Part shown: positions 17,035 through 25,790 of the stretch, in pieces
Numbering within the stretch: position 1 is the stretch's first letter
Layout of the letters: each line of letters begins with the position of its first letter
DNA from: Cecembia lonarensis LW9
Lineage (GTDB): Bacteria > Bacteroidota > Bacteroidia > Cytophagales > Cyclobacteriaceae
Length of the DNA: 38,738 nucleotides
Assembly: GCF_000298295.1 (NCBI RefSeq)
Contig: NZ_AMGM01000039.1
Coordinates: 1-38,738 of the forward strand
Direction: 5' to 3'
Notes under the pieces: model-generated
Told to the model about the DNA's origin: nothing
The model's database searches: none
The model's input: only the letters and a program-made list of their open reading frames with translations
Position numbers and translations under genes: made by a program

Positions 17035-17517
17035 ATGAGTAAGCCAAATTTTGATGATATTTTTATGGAATTGGCAGTCAACCTTGCCAAGAGATCCCAT
17101 TGTATTAAGAAGCATGTGGGGGCGGTACTGACCAAAGAAACCAGAATCATTTCCATAGGATACAATGGGCCGCCTGCCGGTACGCATAATTGTGATGAAG
17201 AATTTCCTGATACAGGTTGTGCCAGGGACAGCAAGGGCAGTTGTACACTGGCCATTCACGCAGAGCAAAATGCCATTTTGTATGCAGTCAAAAACAATAC
17301 TTCCGTGGATGGATCCACGCTGTATGTGACACTAGCCCCTTGTTTGGCCTGTGCAAGGATCATATTCTCCATCGGTATTGTCAAGGTGGTATACATGTAT
17401 TCTTATGCCGAATACAAGGGTTTGCCTTATGATGAGGGCATTGGCTTCCTGGAAAAGTTTGGAGTAGAGGTGGTCAAATATGGGAAAGAAATTCAATTTG
17501 ATGATCCCTTGATTTAA
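17035..17517 (+). CDS. Deoxycytidylate (dCMP) deaminase
   Basis: A 160-residue zinc deaminase of the ComEB/dCMP deaminase family that converts dCMP to dUMP, a source of dTMP. Zinc ligands are His75 in the HAEQN motif, with catalytic Glu77, and Cys103 and Cys106 in PCLACAR. Other family marks are KKHVGAVLTK and GYNGPPAGTHNC. The open frame extends 21 codons upstream, but those codons overlap the promoter, so I use the ATG at 17035. The 3' end faces murB, with 19 bases between the stop codons. Confidence 0.9.
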   Translation: MSKPNFDDIFMELAVNLAKRSHCIKKHVGAVLTKETRIISIGYNGPPAGTHNCDEEFPDTGCARDSKGSCTLAIHAEQNAILYAVKNNTSVDGSTLYVTLAPCLACARIIFSIGIVKVVYMYSYAEYKGLPYDEGIGFLEKFGVEVVKYGKEIQFDDPLI

Positions 17518-17536
17518 CTTAAAATCTCTTTCATGA

Positions 17537-18550
17537 TCATATAAAGTTCACTTCAGGATAGAGTTCAATTCCAAACTTGGATTTGACTGATTCCTGAATT
17601 TTTTGGCTCAATGCGGCGATATCACTGCCTTCACCACCTCCATAGTTCACCAGTACTAAGGGTTGATTTTTGTGCACCCCAATGTTGCCAAAAGTTTTTC
17701 CTTTCCAACCCGTTTGCTCAATCAACCAAGCAGCTGGGATTTTTACACCTGCGTCCATTAAGAAGTTTGGTACATCTGGATAGGAGGCTTTAAGCTTTTC
17801 AAAGGCTTCAAAAGAGATGGTTGGATTTTTAAAAAAACTGCCAGCATTACCGATTTGGGCCGGGTCAGGGAGTTTGCTTTGCCGAATGTGGATTACTGCG
17901 TCACTGATATGTTTGATGCTGAGGGTTTTGATTCCCATAATCTTGAGGGTATCTTGGATGGCCCCATACTCTGTACGGTAATTCGGTGTTTTGCTCAGTT
18001 TGAAAATTACCCGGGTGATGACATATTGATCTTTCAGGGTGTTTTTAAACACACTTTCTCTGTAGCCAAATTGACAGGCCTCCCAGTCAAATGTTTCCTC
18101 TTCCAAGGTTTCCCTGTTGATGGCCTTTAACTGATGAAAGGTTTCCTTTATTTCTACGCCATAGGCCCCAATGTTTTGCATGGGAGAAGCCCCAACTGTT
18201 CCCGGAATCAGTGATAAATTTTCTACTCCTGACCAACTTTGCTGTATGCAATGAAGCACAAATTGATGCCAGTTTTCCCCTGCACCTACCTCTACCCATA
18301 CGGCGTCTTTGTTTTCCTGAATGACATGTATGCCCTGAATTTCAATTTTCATAACTAAGGCCTGTACATCCTTTGTAAGTAGGATGTTACTGCCTCCTCC
18401 AAGAACAAAAAGCGGGATTTGGAGGGATTTCGCCTTAATTATGGCATTTTTTACTTCAGACTCATCATGCACAATGGTAAAAAATCTTGCTTTTTTATCA
18501 ATTCCAAAAGTATTGTATGGCAGAAGCGGAATGTTTTCTTGTATATTCAT
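17537..18550 (-). CDS. murB: UDP-N-acetylenolpyruvoylglucosamine reductase
   Basis: A 337-residue FAD enzyme that reduces UDP-GlcNAc-enolpyruvate with NADPH to UDP-MurNAc, an early cytosolic step of peptidoglycan synthesis. It shows the N-terminal NTFG motif, the FAD loop LGGGSNILLT near residue 50, SLIPGTVGASPMQNIGAYG near 118, and YRES with the catalytic arginine near 165. The proton-donating serine is in NAGSFFKNP near 240, and the glutamate in YPEVNFI at the C-terminus. The length and the long C-terminal domain fit the type I (E. coli-like) enzyme. It stands alone, outside a dcw cluster, divergent from the aspartoacylase-family gene. Confidence 0.95.
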   Translation of the reverse strand: MNIQENIPLLPYNTFGIDKKARFFTIVHDESEVKNAIIKAKSLQIPLFVLGGGSNILLTKDVQALVMKIEIQGIHVIQENKDAVWVEVGAGENWHQFVLHCIQQSWSGVENLSLIPGTVGASPMQNIGAYGVEIKETFHQLKAINRETLEEETFDWEACQFGYRESVFKNTLKDQYVITRVIFKLSKTPNYRTEYGAIQDTLKIMGIKTLSIKHISDAVIHIRQSKLPDPAQIGNAGSFFKNPTISFEAFEKLKASYPDVPNFLMDAGVKIPAAWLIEQTGWKGKTFGNIGVHKNQPLVLVNYGGGEGSDIAALSQKIQESVKSKFGIELYPEVNFI

Positions 18551-18583
18551 AAGGAAATTTATACTTGCGAATTAAACAAGATT

Positions 18584-18614
18584 TTGAGCAAATTGAAAGG
18601 TTGGTTTACATTTA
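18584..18614 (+). promoter_or_regulatory. Bacteroidota-type promoter of the aspartoacylase-family gene
   Basis: TTG at 18584-18586 and TACATTTA at 18607-18614 are 20 bases apart. The -7 box has one mismatch to TAnnTTTG (last base). The ATG is at 18639. It lies in the 88-bp divergent region shared with murB. Confidence 0.5.
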
Positions 18615-18638
18615 CCCCATCAGCTGTACGATAAATTT

Positions 18639-19580
18639 ATGAAAGAATTGATTATCAATGGTGTTCGGGTGCGTCCCGGTCAGTCACTTAATATCAACAT
18701 TGCTATTGCCAGGCTTCCCACGCACACGCTGATCGATCTTCCGGTCTTTATCCGTAGGGCCAAAGAGGAAGGACCTGTGGTTTTGATTTCAGGAGGAGTA
18801 CATGGTGATGAAATCAATGGCATTGTTGCCGTGCGGAGGATGTTGGAGGAGGAGATCATCAACCCCATTAAGGGAACTATTATTTTTATTCCCTTGGTGA
18901 ATATCTATGGATTTTTAAGTAATTCAAGGACCTTTCCTGATGGAAGAGACCTTAACAGGAGTTTCCCGGGTAGCAAAAAAGGTTCCCTTGCTTCTCAAAT
19001 TGCGTATATCCTTATGAATGATATTATCCCGACGATTGATTATGGATTGGATTTTCATACAGGTGGCCGTATGCTGTCCAACTTTCCACAGATTCGGGTG
19101 GACTTCAGGGACCGAAAGGGATTGGAGCTCGCCAAAGCATTTGGAGCACATTTTACCTTGAATTCTCCTCATATTGACAAAAGTTTCAGAAAAGAAGCTT
19201 TCAAAAAGCGAAAACATATTTTGGTATATGAAGGAGGGGAGTCCATGCGTTTGGATGACCTGTCTGTGGAAGAAGCCATTTTAGGCACCCAAAGGATGCT
19301 TGCTTATTTGGGTATGGTAGATATTCCCTTTGTATCCAAACCAAGTATAGAAATCAAGGAAAGCTCCTGGGTGAGGGCGAAGGTGTCAGGAATATTTACA
19401 GCTTCGGTCAAACTAGGAGAAGAAGTTAAAAAAGGTCAGGTTCTGGCTAAAATTTCCGATCCTTATGGCCAGGTAAAGATCCCTATCAAAGCAATACACA
19501 ATGGGTTTGTGGTAGGCCTCAATAACAATCCCGTTGTCAATGCCGGGGATGCCTTGGTTCATGTGGGAAGGGTAGAATAA
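18639..19580 (+). CDS. Succinylglutamate desuccinylase/aspartoacylase-family zinc hydrolase
   Basis: A 313-residue M14-type zinc hydrolase of the AstE/AspA group, which removes acyl groups from N-acylated amino acids or related conjugates. Zinc ligands are His55 and Glu58 in GGVHGDE and His140 in LDFHTGG. DGRDLNRSFPG at 101-111 binds the substrate carboxylate, and Glu198 in VYEGGES is in the position of the catalytic base. From about residue 245 a small beta domain (SGIFTASVKLGEEVKKGQVL, then IPIKAIHNGFVVG) resembles a lipoyl/biotinyl-type hammerhead. RimK-type ligases often accompany such proteins, but none is nearby. The substrate is unknown. Confidence 0.85.
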   Translation: MKELIINGVRVRPGQSLNINIAIARLPTHTLIDLPVFIRRAKEEGPVVLISGGVHGDEINGIVAVRRMLEEEIINPIKGTIIFIPLVNIYGFLSNSRTFPDGRDLNRSFPGSKKGSLASQIAYILMNDIIPTIDYGLDFHTGGRMLSNFPQIRVDFRDRKGLELAKAFGAHFTLNSPHIDKSFRKEAFKKRKHILVYEGGESMRLDDLSVEEAILGTQRMLAYLGMVDIPFVSKPSIEIKESSWVRAKVSGIFTASVKLGEEVKKGQVLAKISDPYGQVKIPIKAIHNGFVVGLNNNPVVNAGDALVHVGRVE

Positions 19581-19666
19581 CAAGGGAACTATAAGGGAAA
19601 TTTACTTAAAGCTTCCTTGTTGTTCATTTACAACCTGGTTTTCACCCAAATGATAGTGATTGTCTT

Positions 19667-20236
19667 TTATTCTGTACGGATAGAAGAAACATTAGGCAAA
19701 AAGAATTCTCCATCTGTAATTCTATAGATTTGTCTGGCAGAAAGCTCACTGGTTTCTTCCGTCGGGTCAAAGACGATGGCTTCAAAGGTGCCATAACTTC
19801 CTTCTGGAGTAATGGCAGTGAATTCCACTCTTCCATCATCTAAAGCGCCAGGATTTTCACTTTGGAGCAATGTAGCTAAGTATGGCTTTCCATTTTCGTC
19901 CAGAAAAAAGAAAGTTAAGGTGGTGGATAGTACATTATTGACCATAATTGGGGTTTGCATTTGGTAGGCAGTCTGAAGTTCACCGATGTACCTTAATCCG
20001 ATGACCAATGCATTTCTATCCGTGTTTCGGCCCGTAACCATGGTAAAGGTTGCCAAATTAAAACCAAACTGTGTTTCTATAAAAGTAATATCGGCATCAG
20101 TACTTGCTTTAAATTCTTTTTGAACCCCATTGAATTTGAACCTGTAGTAAAAATCCGGTCTTTCCGGTCCTCTATCACAAGAAGAGAATAGCCCGAAGAT
20201 TGTTAGGGTTAAAAATACAGTGAGAATACGTTTCAT
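19667..20236 (-). CDS. Lipoprotein of unknown function
   Basis: A 189-residue protein with a lipoprotein signal: MKR, a hydrophobic core, then LFSSC with Cys20 as the acylated residue. The mature N-terminus is CDRGPERPD. The rest is a predicted beta-rich domain without cysteines or known motifs. It resembles the small uncharacterised lipoproteins common in Bacteroidota, but I recognise no named family. It is convergent with the aspartoacylase-family gene, with 86 bases between the stop codons. It lies downstream of the pgm terminator, so it needs its own promoter in the 180-base gap upstream. Confidence 0.72.
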   Translation of the reverse strand: MKRILTVFLTLTIFGLFSSCDRGPERPDFYYRFKFNGVQKEFKASTDADITFIETQFGFNLATFTMVTGRNTDRNALVIGLRYIGELQTAYQMQTPIMVNNVLSTTLTFFFLDENGKPYLATLLQSENPGALDDGRVEFTAITPEGSYGTFEAIVFDPTEETSELSARQIYRITDGEFFLPNVSSIRTE

Positions 20237-20344
20237 AGTTGGATAAGTTTTAGAATAAGTGGTGGGCGATATTCCGCGCAGCGCTCCCTATTGATTGGCC
20301 CATACAAATAAAGGAAAAAACATTTTTATGACAACAAGTGTTTG

Positions 20345-20393
20345 GCAAAAAAATAAGTGCAGAATTTTAAAATTAGTTTAAAATTCTGCACTT
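20345..20393 (-). terminator. Intrinsic terminator of the phosphosugar mutase gene
   Basis: A perfect 17-bp stem runs from 20355 to 20393 (arms begin AAGTGCAGAATTTT and end AAAATTCTGCACTT) with loop ATTAG. On the minus strand it is followed by ATTTTTTTGC. It begins 23 bases after the mutase stop codon. The stem is unusually long and AT-rich at the loop side. Confidence 0.88.
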
Positions 20394-20416
20394 GGGTTGA
20401 TTTGAAGAACTATATT

Positions 20417-22150
20417 TTATTGGAAATATTGCTTTAATCCGTTCAGTTGCTCCTCCAAACTTGCCGAAACGGCATCATAAGCTTCCCTGTTGGGTAAGCT
20501 TTCATGGACAGAGAAGTAGTACTTGATTTTTGGTTCAGTTCCCGATGGTCGGGCAGAAATTTTGCTGCCATCAGCCAAGTAGAATTGGATGACATTGGAT
20601 TTATCCATTTGAAGGGCGGACTCAGTTCCTTTTTCCACATCGTATACTTTACTTTCTTTCACATCTACTACCTTGACGACTTTAATACCGTTCATTTCGG
20701 TAGGCCTATTGGTTCTGAAACCAGCCATCAATGCCTGTATTTGTTCTGCCCCGTCCTTGCCTTTTTTGGTGACCGAAATCAGGGACTCTTTGTAGAAACC
20801 AAATTGCATGTAAATTTCTGCCAAGACGTCCTGAATGGTTTTCCCTTTGGTTCTGTAGTAAGCAACTATTTCAGCGACCATGGCACAAGCGGAAACCCCA
20901 TCTTTATCTCTTACAAAGTCGCCAACCAGGTAGCCATAACTTTCCTCGCCTCCTCCAATGAATTGCTTTTTACCTTCCAGATTTCTGATTACCTCTGCAA
21001 TATTCTTGAATCCAGTCAGTACCGAATAGCAGGTGACTCCAAAGCCTTTGCAGATTTCATCGATCAATTCAGTGGTTACAATGGTATTGACCATAAATTC
21101 TTTCCCGGTCAATTTACCATGTTCTCTCCATTTGCTCAAGAGGTAATAAGTAAGCAGTGCACCGGTTTGGTTACCGTTAAGCAATTCAAAACCTCCTTTT
21201 CCATCTGGCACACAAGCGGCATAGCGGTCTCCGTCTGGGTCACAGGCCAAGACCAATTCTGCATTGGTCTTTTTACCCAGCTCCAAAGCCATCGTCAATG
21301 CCTCTGCTTCTTCAGGGTTGGGATAAATGACCGTAGGAAAGGTGCCATCAGGTTCTGCCTGTTCTTTGACGATATGAATGTTTTCAAAACCAAAAACCTT
21401 CAAAGCAGCGGGCACCATTTTGCCGGAAGCGCCATGAATGGGTGAAAAAACAATGGGCATGTCTTTTTGGAGCATCACCTCATTGGGAGAAAGGCTCAGT
21501 TTCTTGACCTCATTGAGATAGATCAGGTCAAAATCTGCTTCTATGTATTCGATCAGGGCATCATTTTTATCCCATTTGACATCATCGATGGAGGTGATTT
21601 TCTGTACTTCTGTAATAATGTTTTTGTCATGTGGGGCGACTACCTGTCCGCCATCATCCCAGTAGGCTTTGTAGCCATTGTATTCTTTGGGATTATGAGA
21701 GGCGGTGACCATTACACCGCTTTTACACCCAAAGTAACGGATGGCAAAGGAAAGCATAGGTGTTGGCCTCAATTCTCTGAAGTACTTCACCTTAATACCA
21801 TTGGCAGTAAATACATTGGCCGTGGTGTCTGCAAATAAGGTATTGTTGATCCTGCAATCATGGGTGATGGCCACTTTGATTTCTTCATTGGGGAAGCATG
21901 CCAAGAGGTAGTTGGCCAAACCTTGCGTTGCCATGGCCACGGTGTATACATTCATTCTATTGGAACCTACCCCCATAATACCTCTCAAACCACCAGTCCC
22001 AAATTCCAGGTCTCTGTAAAAGGAATCAATTAACTCTGTTTTGTCAGGTGCATCCAGTAAGGCCTGTATCTCTTTTTTACTTTTTTCGTCAATGTTACTG
22101 TTCAGCCAGCTTTGTGCCTTGGCTATGATGTTAGGATCTATTGTCGTCAT
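20417..22150 (-). CDS. Phosphoglucomutase/phosphomannomutase-family phosphosugar mutase
   Basis: A 577-residue alpha-D-phosphohexomutase, which moves phosphate between C1 and C6 of a hexose phosphate through a phosphoserine. Ser151 in VTASHNPKEYNGYK is the phosphorylated residue. DPDGDRYAA near 300 binds magnesium, GGGEESYGYLVGDFVRDKDG near 395 is the sugar loop, and RPSGTEPKIKYY near 545 binds phosphate. Length and N-terminal GTGGLRGIMG fit the PgcA/PGM2-like branch, which acts mainly on glucose 1-phosphate. A GlmM role is unlikely given this length. It has its own long terminator and an inverted repeat just upstream of the ATG. Confidence 0.92.
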   Translation of the reverse strand: MTTIDPNIIAKAQSWLNSNIDEKSKKEIQALLDAPDKTELIDSFYRDLEFGTGGLRGIMGVGSNRMNVYTVAMATQGLANYLLACFPNEEIKVAITHDCRINNTLFADTTANVFTANGIKVKYFRELRPTPMLSFAIRYFGCKSGVMVTASHNPKEYNGYKAYWDDGGQVVAPHDKNIITEVQKITSIDDVKWDKNDALIEYIEADFDLIYLNEVKKLSLSPNEVMLQKDMPIVFSPIHGASGKMVPAALKVFGFENIHIVKEQAEPDGTFPTVIYPNPEEAEALTMALELGKKTNAELVLACDPDGDRYAACVPDGKGGFELLNGNQTGALLTYYLLSKWREHGKLTGKEFMVNTIVTTELIDEICKGFGVTCYSVLTGFKNIAEVIRNLEGKKQFIGGGEESYGYLVGDFVRDKDGVSACAMVAEIVAYYRTKGKTIQDVLAEIYMQFGFYKESLISVTKKGKDGAEQIQALMAGFRTNRPTEMNGIKVVKVVDVKESKVYDVEKGTESALQMDKSNVIQFYLADGSKISARPSGTEPKIKYYFSVHESLPNREAYDAVSASLEEQLNGLKQYFQ

Positions 22151-22161
22151 TTTGGAAAAAT

Positions 22162-22183
22162 TAAATTGTGAATGTACAATTTA
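22162..22183 (-). promoter_or_regulatory. Inverted repeat upstream of the phosphosugar mutase gene
   Basis: TAAATTGT and ACAATTTA form perfect 8-base arms around GAATGT, 11 bases before the mutase ATG. The placement suggests an operator or a 5'-leader hairpin. The sequence is AT-rich, so chance cannot be excluded. Confidence 0.4.
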
Positions 22184-22249
22184 TAAAATTCATCAAATAT
22201 TGCCATATGTAAAAGGGAAGAACTGGATGAATTGCCCGTTTTTCTTCAT

Positions 22250-23374
22250 TCAGGGTGACAAACTGATTTTCAACCTGACAAAAGCCAGTTCATCATCTAT
22301 GTTTTCATGAATCCAGATGGCACCATCTTTGACAAAATACGTTCCAGGGACTTTTTGGTAACCCGGTATCCTTTTTTCATCCAGCATGTTGAGTTCTAGG
22401 TCAAAAACGCTGATGTAAACATTTGCCAATTCTTCGCTTTCCTGATCCGGTAATTTGTAATAGGATAACCTGTAAAAAAGCTTCTCGTTTATGTCCCAAA
22501 GCCATCTTCCAAATTCAATCTGTTGACTGAGTTTTTTCATTTCTTCACTGAACTCATTGCGATTAGATACCAAAGGTTTATGGCCTGTTGTTTTGGCATT
22601 GGCAGTTAACTCACTCTTGAAAGTGTGGTGTGTATACTCTCCATTTTCGGGATTTAGAATGTAAGCATCGTTGAAAAAGTTGGAGGAGATCAAAATTTTA
22701 TCTCCAAATTTAGCTAGATTAAAATTGCCCGTATAGATGATTTTTGGGCTTTCAACTTCGATTTTGAATTTTTCCAGTTCTTTGATGGGCTCAAATTTTA
22801 TGAGACTCAATTCTTTTTGATTCAGGTGAAGTTTGACCAGATAAGGGTAAATGTCCTGAAAACTCATAATTCCAGTTAGTACCGTTGAATCATTTAGGAA
22901 AATAATGTCATTACGGAATCCAAAATCCTTGATTTCCTCTGGTTGCTTGTACATGGTAGGGCTTAAAGCTATTTCTTTTAAAAATTCTCCTTCAGTGGTA
23001 TAAATTCCGCTTTTTTCAAATCCCATGATCATGATCTCGTCATTTCCAAGAGAAATCAGCCGTTGCGGGAAACTACTTACCGCATCAGGACCATCAGCGG
23101 CAAACTTTCTTTGTTCCAATAATTTATAATGGACAAGGTCTAGTATTTCAAGGGAATTGGTCTTTCTGTCAAAACTGTACAAAAGGTTTTTATCCGGATT
23201 TAAATCAAACACATACATGTTTACAGCTGCCATCAAAATCTCATTTTTTGGGTCGATCAGTACCGTATCCTGTTCTATTGATAATTGTGCCCCCTGGTTT
23301 TTAATTTCCAAGTCCGATGATTTTCCACAAGCCCAAGCGATGAAGGATAAGATGATGAGATAATTTTTTTTCAT
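22250..23374 (-). CDS. DUF4221-like lipoprotein
   Basis: A 374-residue lipoprotein. The start at 23374 gives a short signal, MKKNYLIILSFIAWAC, with Cys16 as the lipid-bearing residue; the longer open frame adds 16 codons without a signal. The mature part looks like a beta-propeller of the DUF4221/6-bladed type, with segments such as NLLYSFDRKTNSLEILDL, GDKILISSNFFNDAYILN and VYISVFDLELNMLDEK spaced along the chain. Such proteins are often multiplied in Bacteroidota, and their function is unknown. The next gene in the same direction is the mutase, 99 bases on. hppD lies upstream and ends in a strong terminator. Confidence 0.72.
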   Translation of the reverse strand: MKKNYLIILSFIAWACGKSSDLEIKNQGAQLSIEQDTVLIDPKNEILMAAVNMYVFDLNPDKNLLYSFDRKTNSLEILDLVHYKLLEQRKFAADGPDAVSSFPQRLISLGNDEIMIMGFEKSGIYTTEGEFLKEIALSPTMYKQPEEIKDFGFRNDIIFLNDSTVLTGIMSFQDIYPYLVKLHLNQKELSLIKFEPIKELEKFKIEVESPKIIYTGNFNLAKFGDKILISSNFFNDAYILNPENGEYTHHTFKSELTANAKTTGHKPLVSNRNEFSEEMKKLSQQIEFGRWLWDINEKLFYRLSYYKLPDQESEELANVYISVFDLELNMLDEKRIPGYQKVPGTYFVKDGAIWIHENIDDELAFVRLKISLSP

Positions 23375-23497
23375 GGGACAATAAGTTTCTTTAAAAATAA
23401 AGAAATAGTTGACAAGTAACAACTAAAGCCATGTTTTTATGGGAGGAGAATATCGTTCTACTTGTACCTTAAAGTCCGTTGCATTGGAGAGAAGCGA

Positions 23498-23543
23498 TAA
23501 AAAAAATGGCTTTTGAACCTGAAAGATGCAGGTCAAAAGCCAT
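23498..23543 (-). terminator. Intrinsic terminator of hppD
   Basis: On the minus strand ATGGCTTTTGA pairs with TCAAAAGCCAT (11 bp) and extends inward by CCTG-CAGG with one bulged base. A run of eight T follows. It starts 25 bases after the hppD stop codon and isolates hppD from the DUF4221 lipoprotein gene. Confidence 0.92.
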
Positions 23544-23567
23544 ATTAAGTAAAGGATTATTTAGACT

Positions 23568-24662
23568 TTAAAGATTCCCTCTCAATTCCTGCTCTCTTTC
23601 AATAGCTTCAAAAAGGGCTTTGAAATTCCCTTTTCCAAAGGATTTGGCACCTTTTCTCTGGATGATTTCATAGAATAGGGTAGGCCTGTCCTGAACAGGT
23701 TTGGTAAAGATCTGTAACAGATATCCCTCATCATCTCTGTCTACCAATATGTTAAGGTCCTTTAAGGGCTGAAGGTCTTCGTCTATTTGTCCTACCCGGT
23801 CGAGCAAATCATCGTAGTATGTGGAAGGTACCTCCAGGAATTCTACCCCTCTTTTTCTGAGTTCAGATACGGTGTGGACTATATCATCTGTGGCTATTGC
23901 CATGTGCTGTACGCCAGCACCATTGTAGAAGTCCAGGTACTCTTCAATCTGGGATTTCTTTTTGCCTTCAGCTGGCTCGTTGATAGGAAATTTGATATAG
24001 CCATTACCATTGGAAACTACTTTGGACATCAGGGCTGAATATTCGGTAGAAATATCCTTATCATCAAAAGTGATCAGGAGGTTGAAGCCCATCACGTTTT
24101 CGTAGAAATCCACCCATTTGTTCATTTCTCCCCAACCTACGTTTCCTACACAGTGGTCAATGTATTTCAATCCGATGGGTGTAGCCTTATATTCACTTTT
24201 TCTTTCTTTGAATCCGGGAAGGAAAACCCCTGTGTAATTTTTTCTTTCTACAAAGGTATGAATGGTCTCCCCATAGGTCCTGATGGAGGCCACCTTAACC
24301 TCTCCGTGTTCGTCGGTTAATGCTTTGGGTGCTTCATAGGAAACTGCCCCTCTGGAAGTGGTTTCTTTCCAGGAATTTTCCGCATCATCTACCCATAGTG
24401 CCAATACTTTTACGCCATCCCCGTGTTTTTTGATATGGTCAGCAATGGGATGGTTTTCCTGAAGGGGAGTAGTCAGTACCAGTCTGATTTTATCCTGCTT
24501 CAAGACGTAAGAAGCCCTGTCTCTCACACCGGTTTCTGGACCGGAATAGGCAATCAGTTCATATCCGAAGGCATATTGGTAATAAAGTGCAGACTGCTTG
24601 GCATTGCCAACATACAATTCCACATAGTCTGTCCCATTGATGGGAAGAAAATCCTGTTTCAT
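23568..24662 (-). CDS. hppD: 4-Hydroxyphenylpyruvate dioxygenase
   Basis: A 364-residue iron(II) dioxygenase that turns 4-hydroxyphenylpyruvate into homogentisate in tyrosine breakdown. The iron ligands are His170 in YIDHCVGN, His253 in GVQHMAIAT and Glu332 in FYEIIQRKG. The conserved C-terminal helix FGKGNFKALFEAIEREQELRGNL-like segment, which gates the active site, is present. The length is typical. The next steps (homogentisate dioxygenase, fumarylacetoacetase) are not in the window. An exact -7 box lies inside a long inverted repeat just upstream, and a strong terminator follows, so it forms its own transcript at the end of the long minus-strand run. Confidence 0.96.
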   Translation of the reverse strand: MKQDFLPINGTDYVELYVGNAKQSALYYQYAFGYELIAYSGPETGVRDRASYVLKQDKIRLVLTTPLQENHPIADHIKKHGDGVKVLALWVDDAENSWKETTSRGAVSYEAPKALTDEHGEVKVASIRTYGETIHTFVERKNYTGVFLPGFKERKSEYKATPIGLKYIDHCVGNVGWGEMNKWVDFYENVMGFNLLITFDDKDISTEYSALMSKVVSNGNGYIKFPINEPAEGKKKSQIEEYLDFYNGAGVQHMAIATDDIVHTVSELRKRGVEFLEVPSTYYDDLLDRVGQIDEDLQPLKDLNILVDRDDEGYLLQIFTKPVQDRPTLFYEIIQRKGAKSFGKGNFKALFEAIEREQELRGNL

Positions 24663-24667
24663 GTTAT

Positions 24668-24704
24668 CTATCTTTTGGGTTTATAATTCTCATCCCAAAG
24701 ATAG
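24668..24704 (-). promoter_or_regulatory. hppD promoter overlapping an inverted repeat
   Basis: TATCTTTG (minus strand, 24696-24703) is an exact TAnnTTTG box 33 bases before the hppD ATG. It is one arm of an inverted repeat, CTATCTTTTGGG at 24668-24679 and CCCAAAGATAG at 24694-24704, with a single-base difference in arm length. A regulator bound to both arms would cover the -7 box and the leader. A minus-strand TTG (24728-24730) lies 24 bases further up. Confidence 0.6.
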
Positions 24705-24754
24705 AAAATTTGGGTAAGCTTTAGAAGCAATGTTGCCCTTAAAGGATGACCTGA

Positions 24755-25765
24755 TCAGGCCTGCTCGCTGGTATTGCTGATCAAGTATATTATTCCTAGG
24801 AATGTCCATGGAAGGATCCATGCTTCCCATCCTAAGGTTGGAAGCCCTACAAAAAGGAAAAGGTACCAAAAAGGGATAAAAACTAGTCCTATGACAAATT
24901 TGAAGGTAGCCGTAAAGGTAGGATCTTTTATCTTGGTTTTGAGCCAAAGCCAGATCCAATAAACAGGGAAATGGAAGACTTTCATCACCTTATTGGTAAA
25001 GTAAGGGCTGAATGTTGGATCTTCAACTTTTTTCAAACCCTGTCCCTCTATAAATTTTTTCACCATTTCAGGGTTAGTCAGGTCCACCTTTTCTTTTACC
25101 AGGAGGGTCATCCATTCCTCATAGCGTTCCTTCGGAACATGACTGACCAAAGGTTTTAGTCTTTTGGCTGTTTCCAGTAAAATACCCTCATAGTTCTTTG
25201 GATAATAGTCATTGGCAGGGAAGGCATCCCCGATGTATAGTCCTACATTACTACCTGATTTTTTATGGTTGCTATAATTGATCCCGATGGGCAAGATGAG
25301 AAGTTCCAGCTCAGGGTTTTCATCCAAGGTCTGAAAAGCAATTCTTGCAAAGCCCTTTTTCAGTGGTCTTAGGCTTCTGTGCATGTCATGGTTGCCTTCA
25401 CCAAAGATCAAGAGTGAGCCTTTATTGGACAGGATTTTCACACTTTTTTCAAAGGTTTCTTTGTTTTTACCCATGTTGTCGATGCCATCTCTGACGCGGT
25501 AAATGGGAATCATGCGGATGAAGTCCAAGAGTTTGGCTGCAATGGGGTTTTTAAAGGCTGAAGCCCTGGTCAAAAAGTGAGGTTTGAGTTGGGTATGGGT
25601 GGCAATTAAAATAGGGTCTATCAACGCATTTTGATGGTTTGCAACAATGAGCACAGCTTTTCCTTTGGGCAGGTTTTCCTTACCAAAGACGCGTATTTTT
25701 TTGAAATATAAGTGCAGTGCTAACCAAACTGCCCTTCTCAGTAGGGCATTGAAGGTGTTTTTCAT
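24755..25765 (-). CDS. PlsC-family lysophospholipid acyltransferase
   Basis: A 336-residue membrane acyltransferase of the glycerol-phosphate acyltransferase superfamily. The first motif, ANHQNALIDP, has His44 and Asp50; the second motif region is LLIFGEGNHDMHRSL near 118, where family members have FPEG. After residue 240 there are two or three hydrophobic helices (FPVYWIWLWL, FVIGLVFIPFWYLFLFVGLP, WILPWTFLGIIYLI). Such long forms occur widely in Bacteroidota and may act on 1-acylglycerol phosphate or other lipids. It follows the BASS transporter after 25 bases and precedes hppD by 92. Confidence 0.83.
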   Translation of the reverse strand: MKNTFNALLRRAVWLALHLYFKKIRVFGKENLPKGKAVLIVANHQNALIDPILIATHTQLKPHFLTRASAFKNPIAAKLLDFIRMIPIYRVRDGIDNMGKNKETFEKSVKILSNKGSLLIFGEGNHDMHRSLRPLKKGFARIAFQTLDENPELELLILPIGINYSNHKKSGSNVGLYIGDAFPANDYYPKNYEGILLETAKRLKPLVSHVPKERYEEWMTLLVKEKVDLTNPEMVKKFIEGQGLKKVEDPTFSPYFTNKVMKVFHFPVYWIWLWLKTKIKDPTFTATFKFVIGLVFIPFWYLFLFVGLPTLGWEAWILPWTFLGIIYLISNTSEQA

Positions 25766-25790
25766 GATTGTTTATGCTATTGTAGAGCTT

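Noticed and set aside
19581-19619. Inverted repeat CAAGGGAA...TTCCTTG as a terminator of the aspartoacylase-family gene
   Set aside because: The arms mismatch by a bulge, the loop is long and no U run follows.
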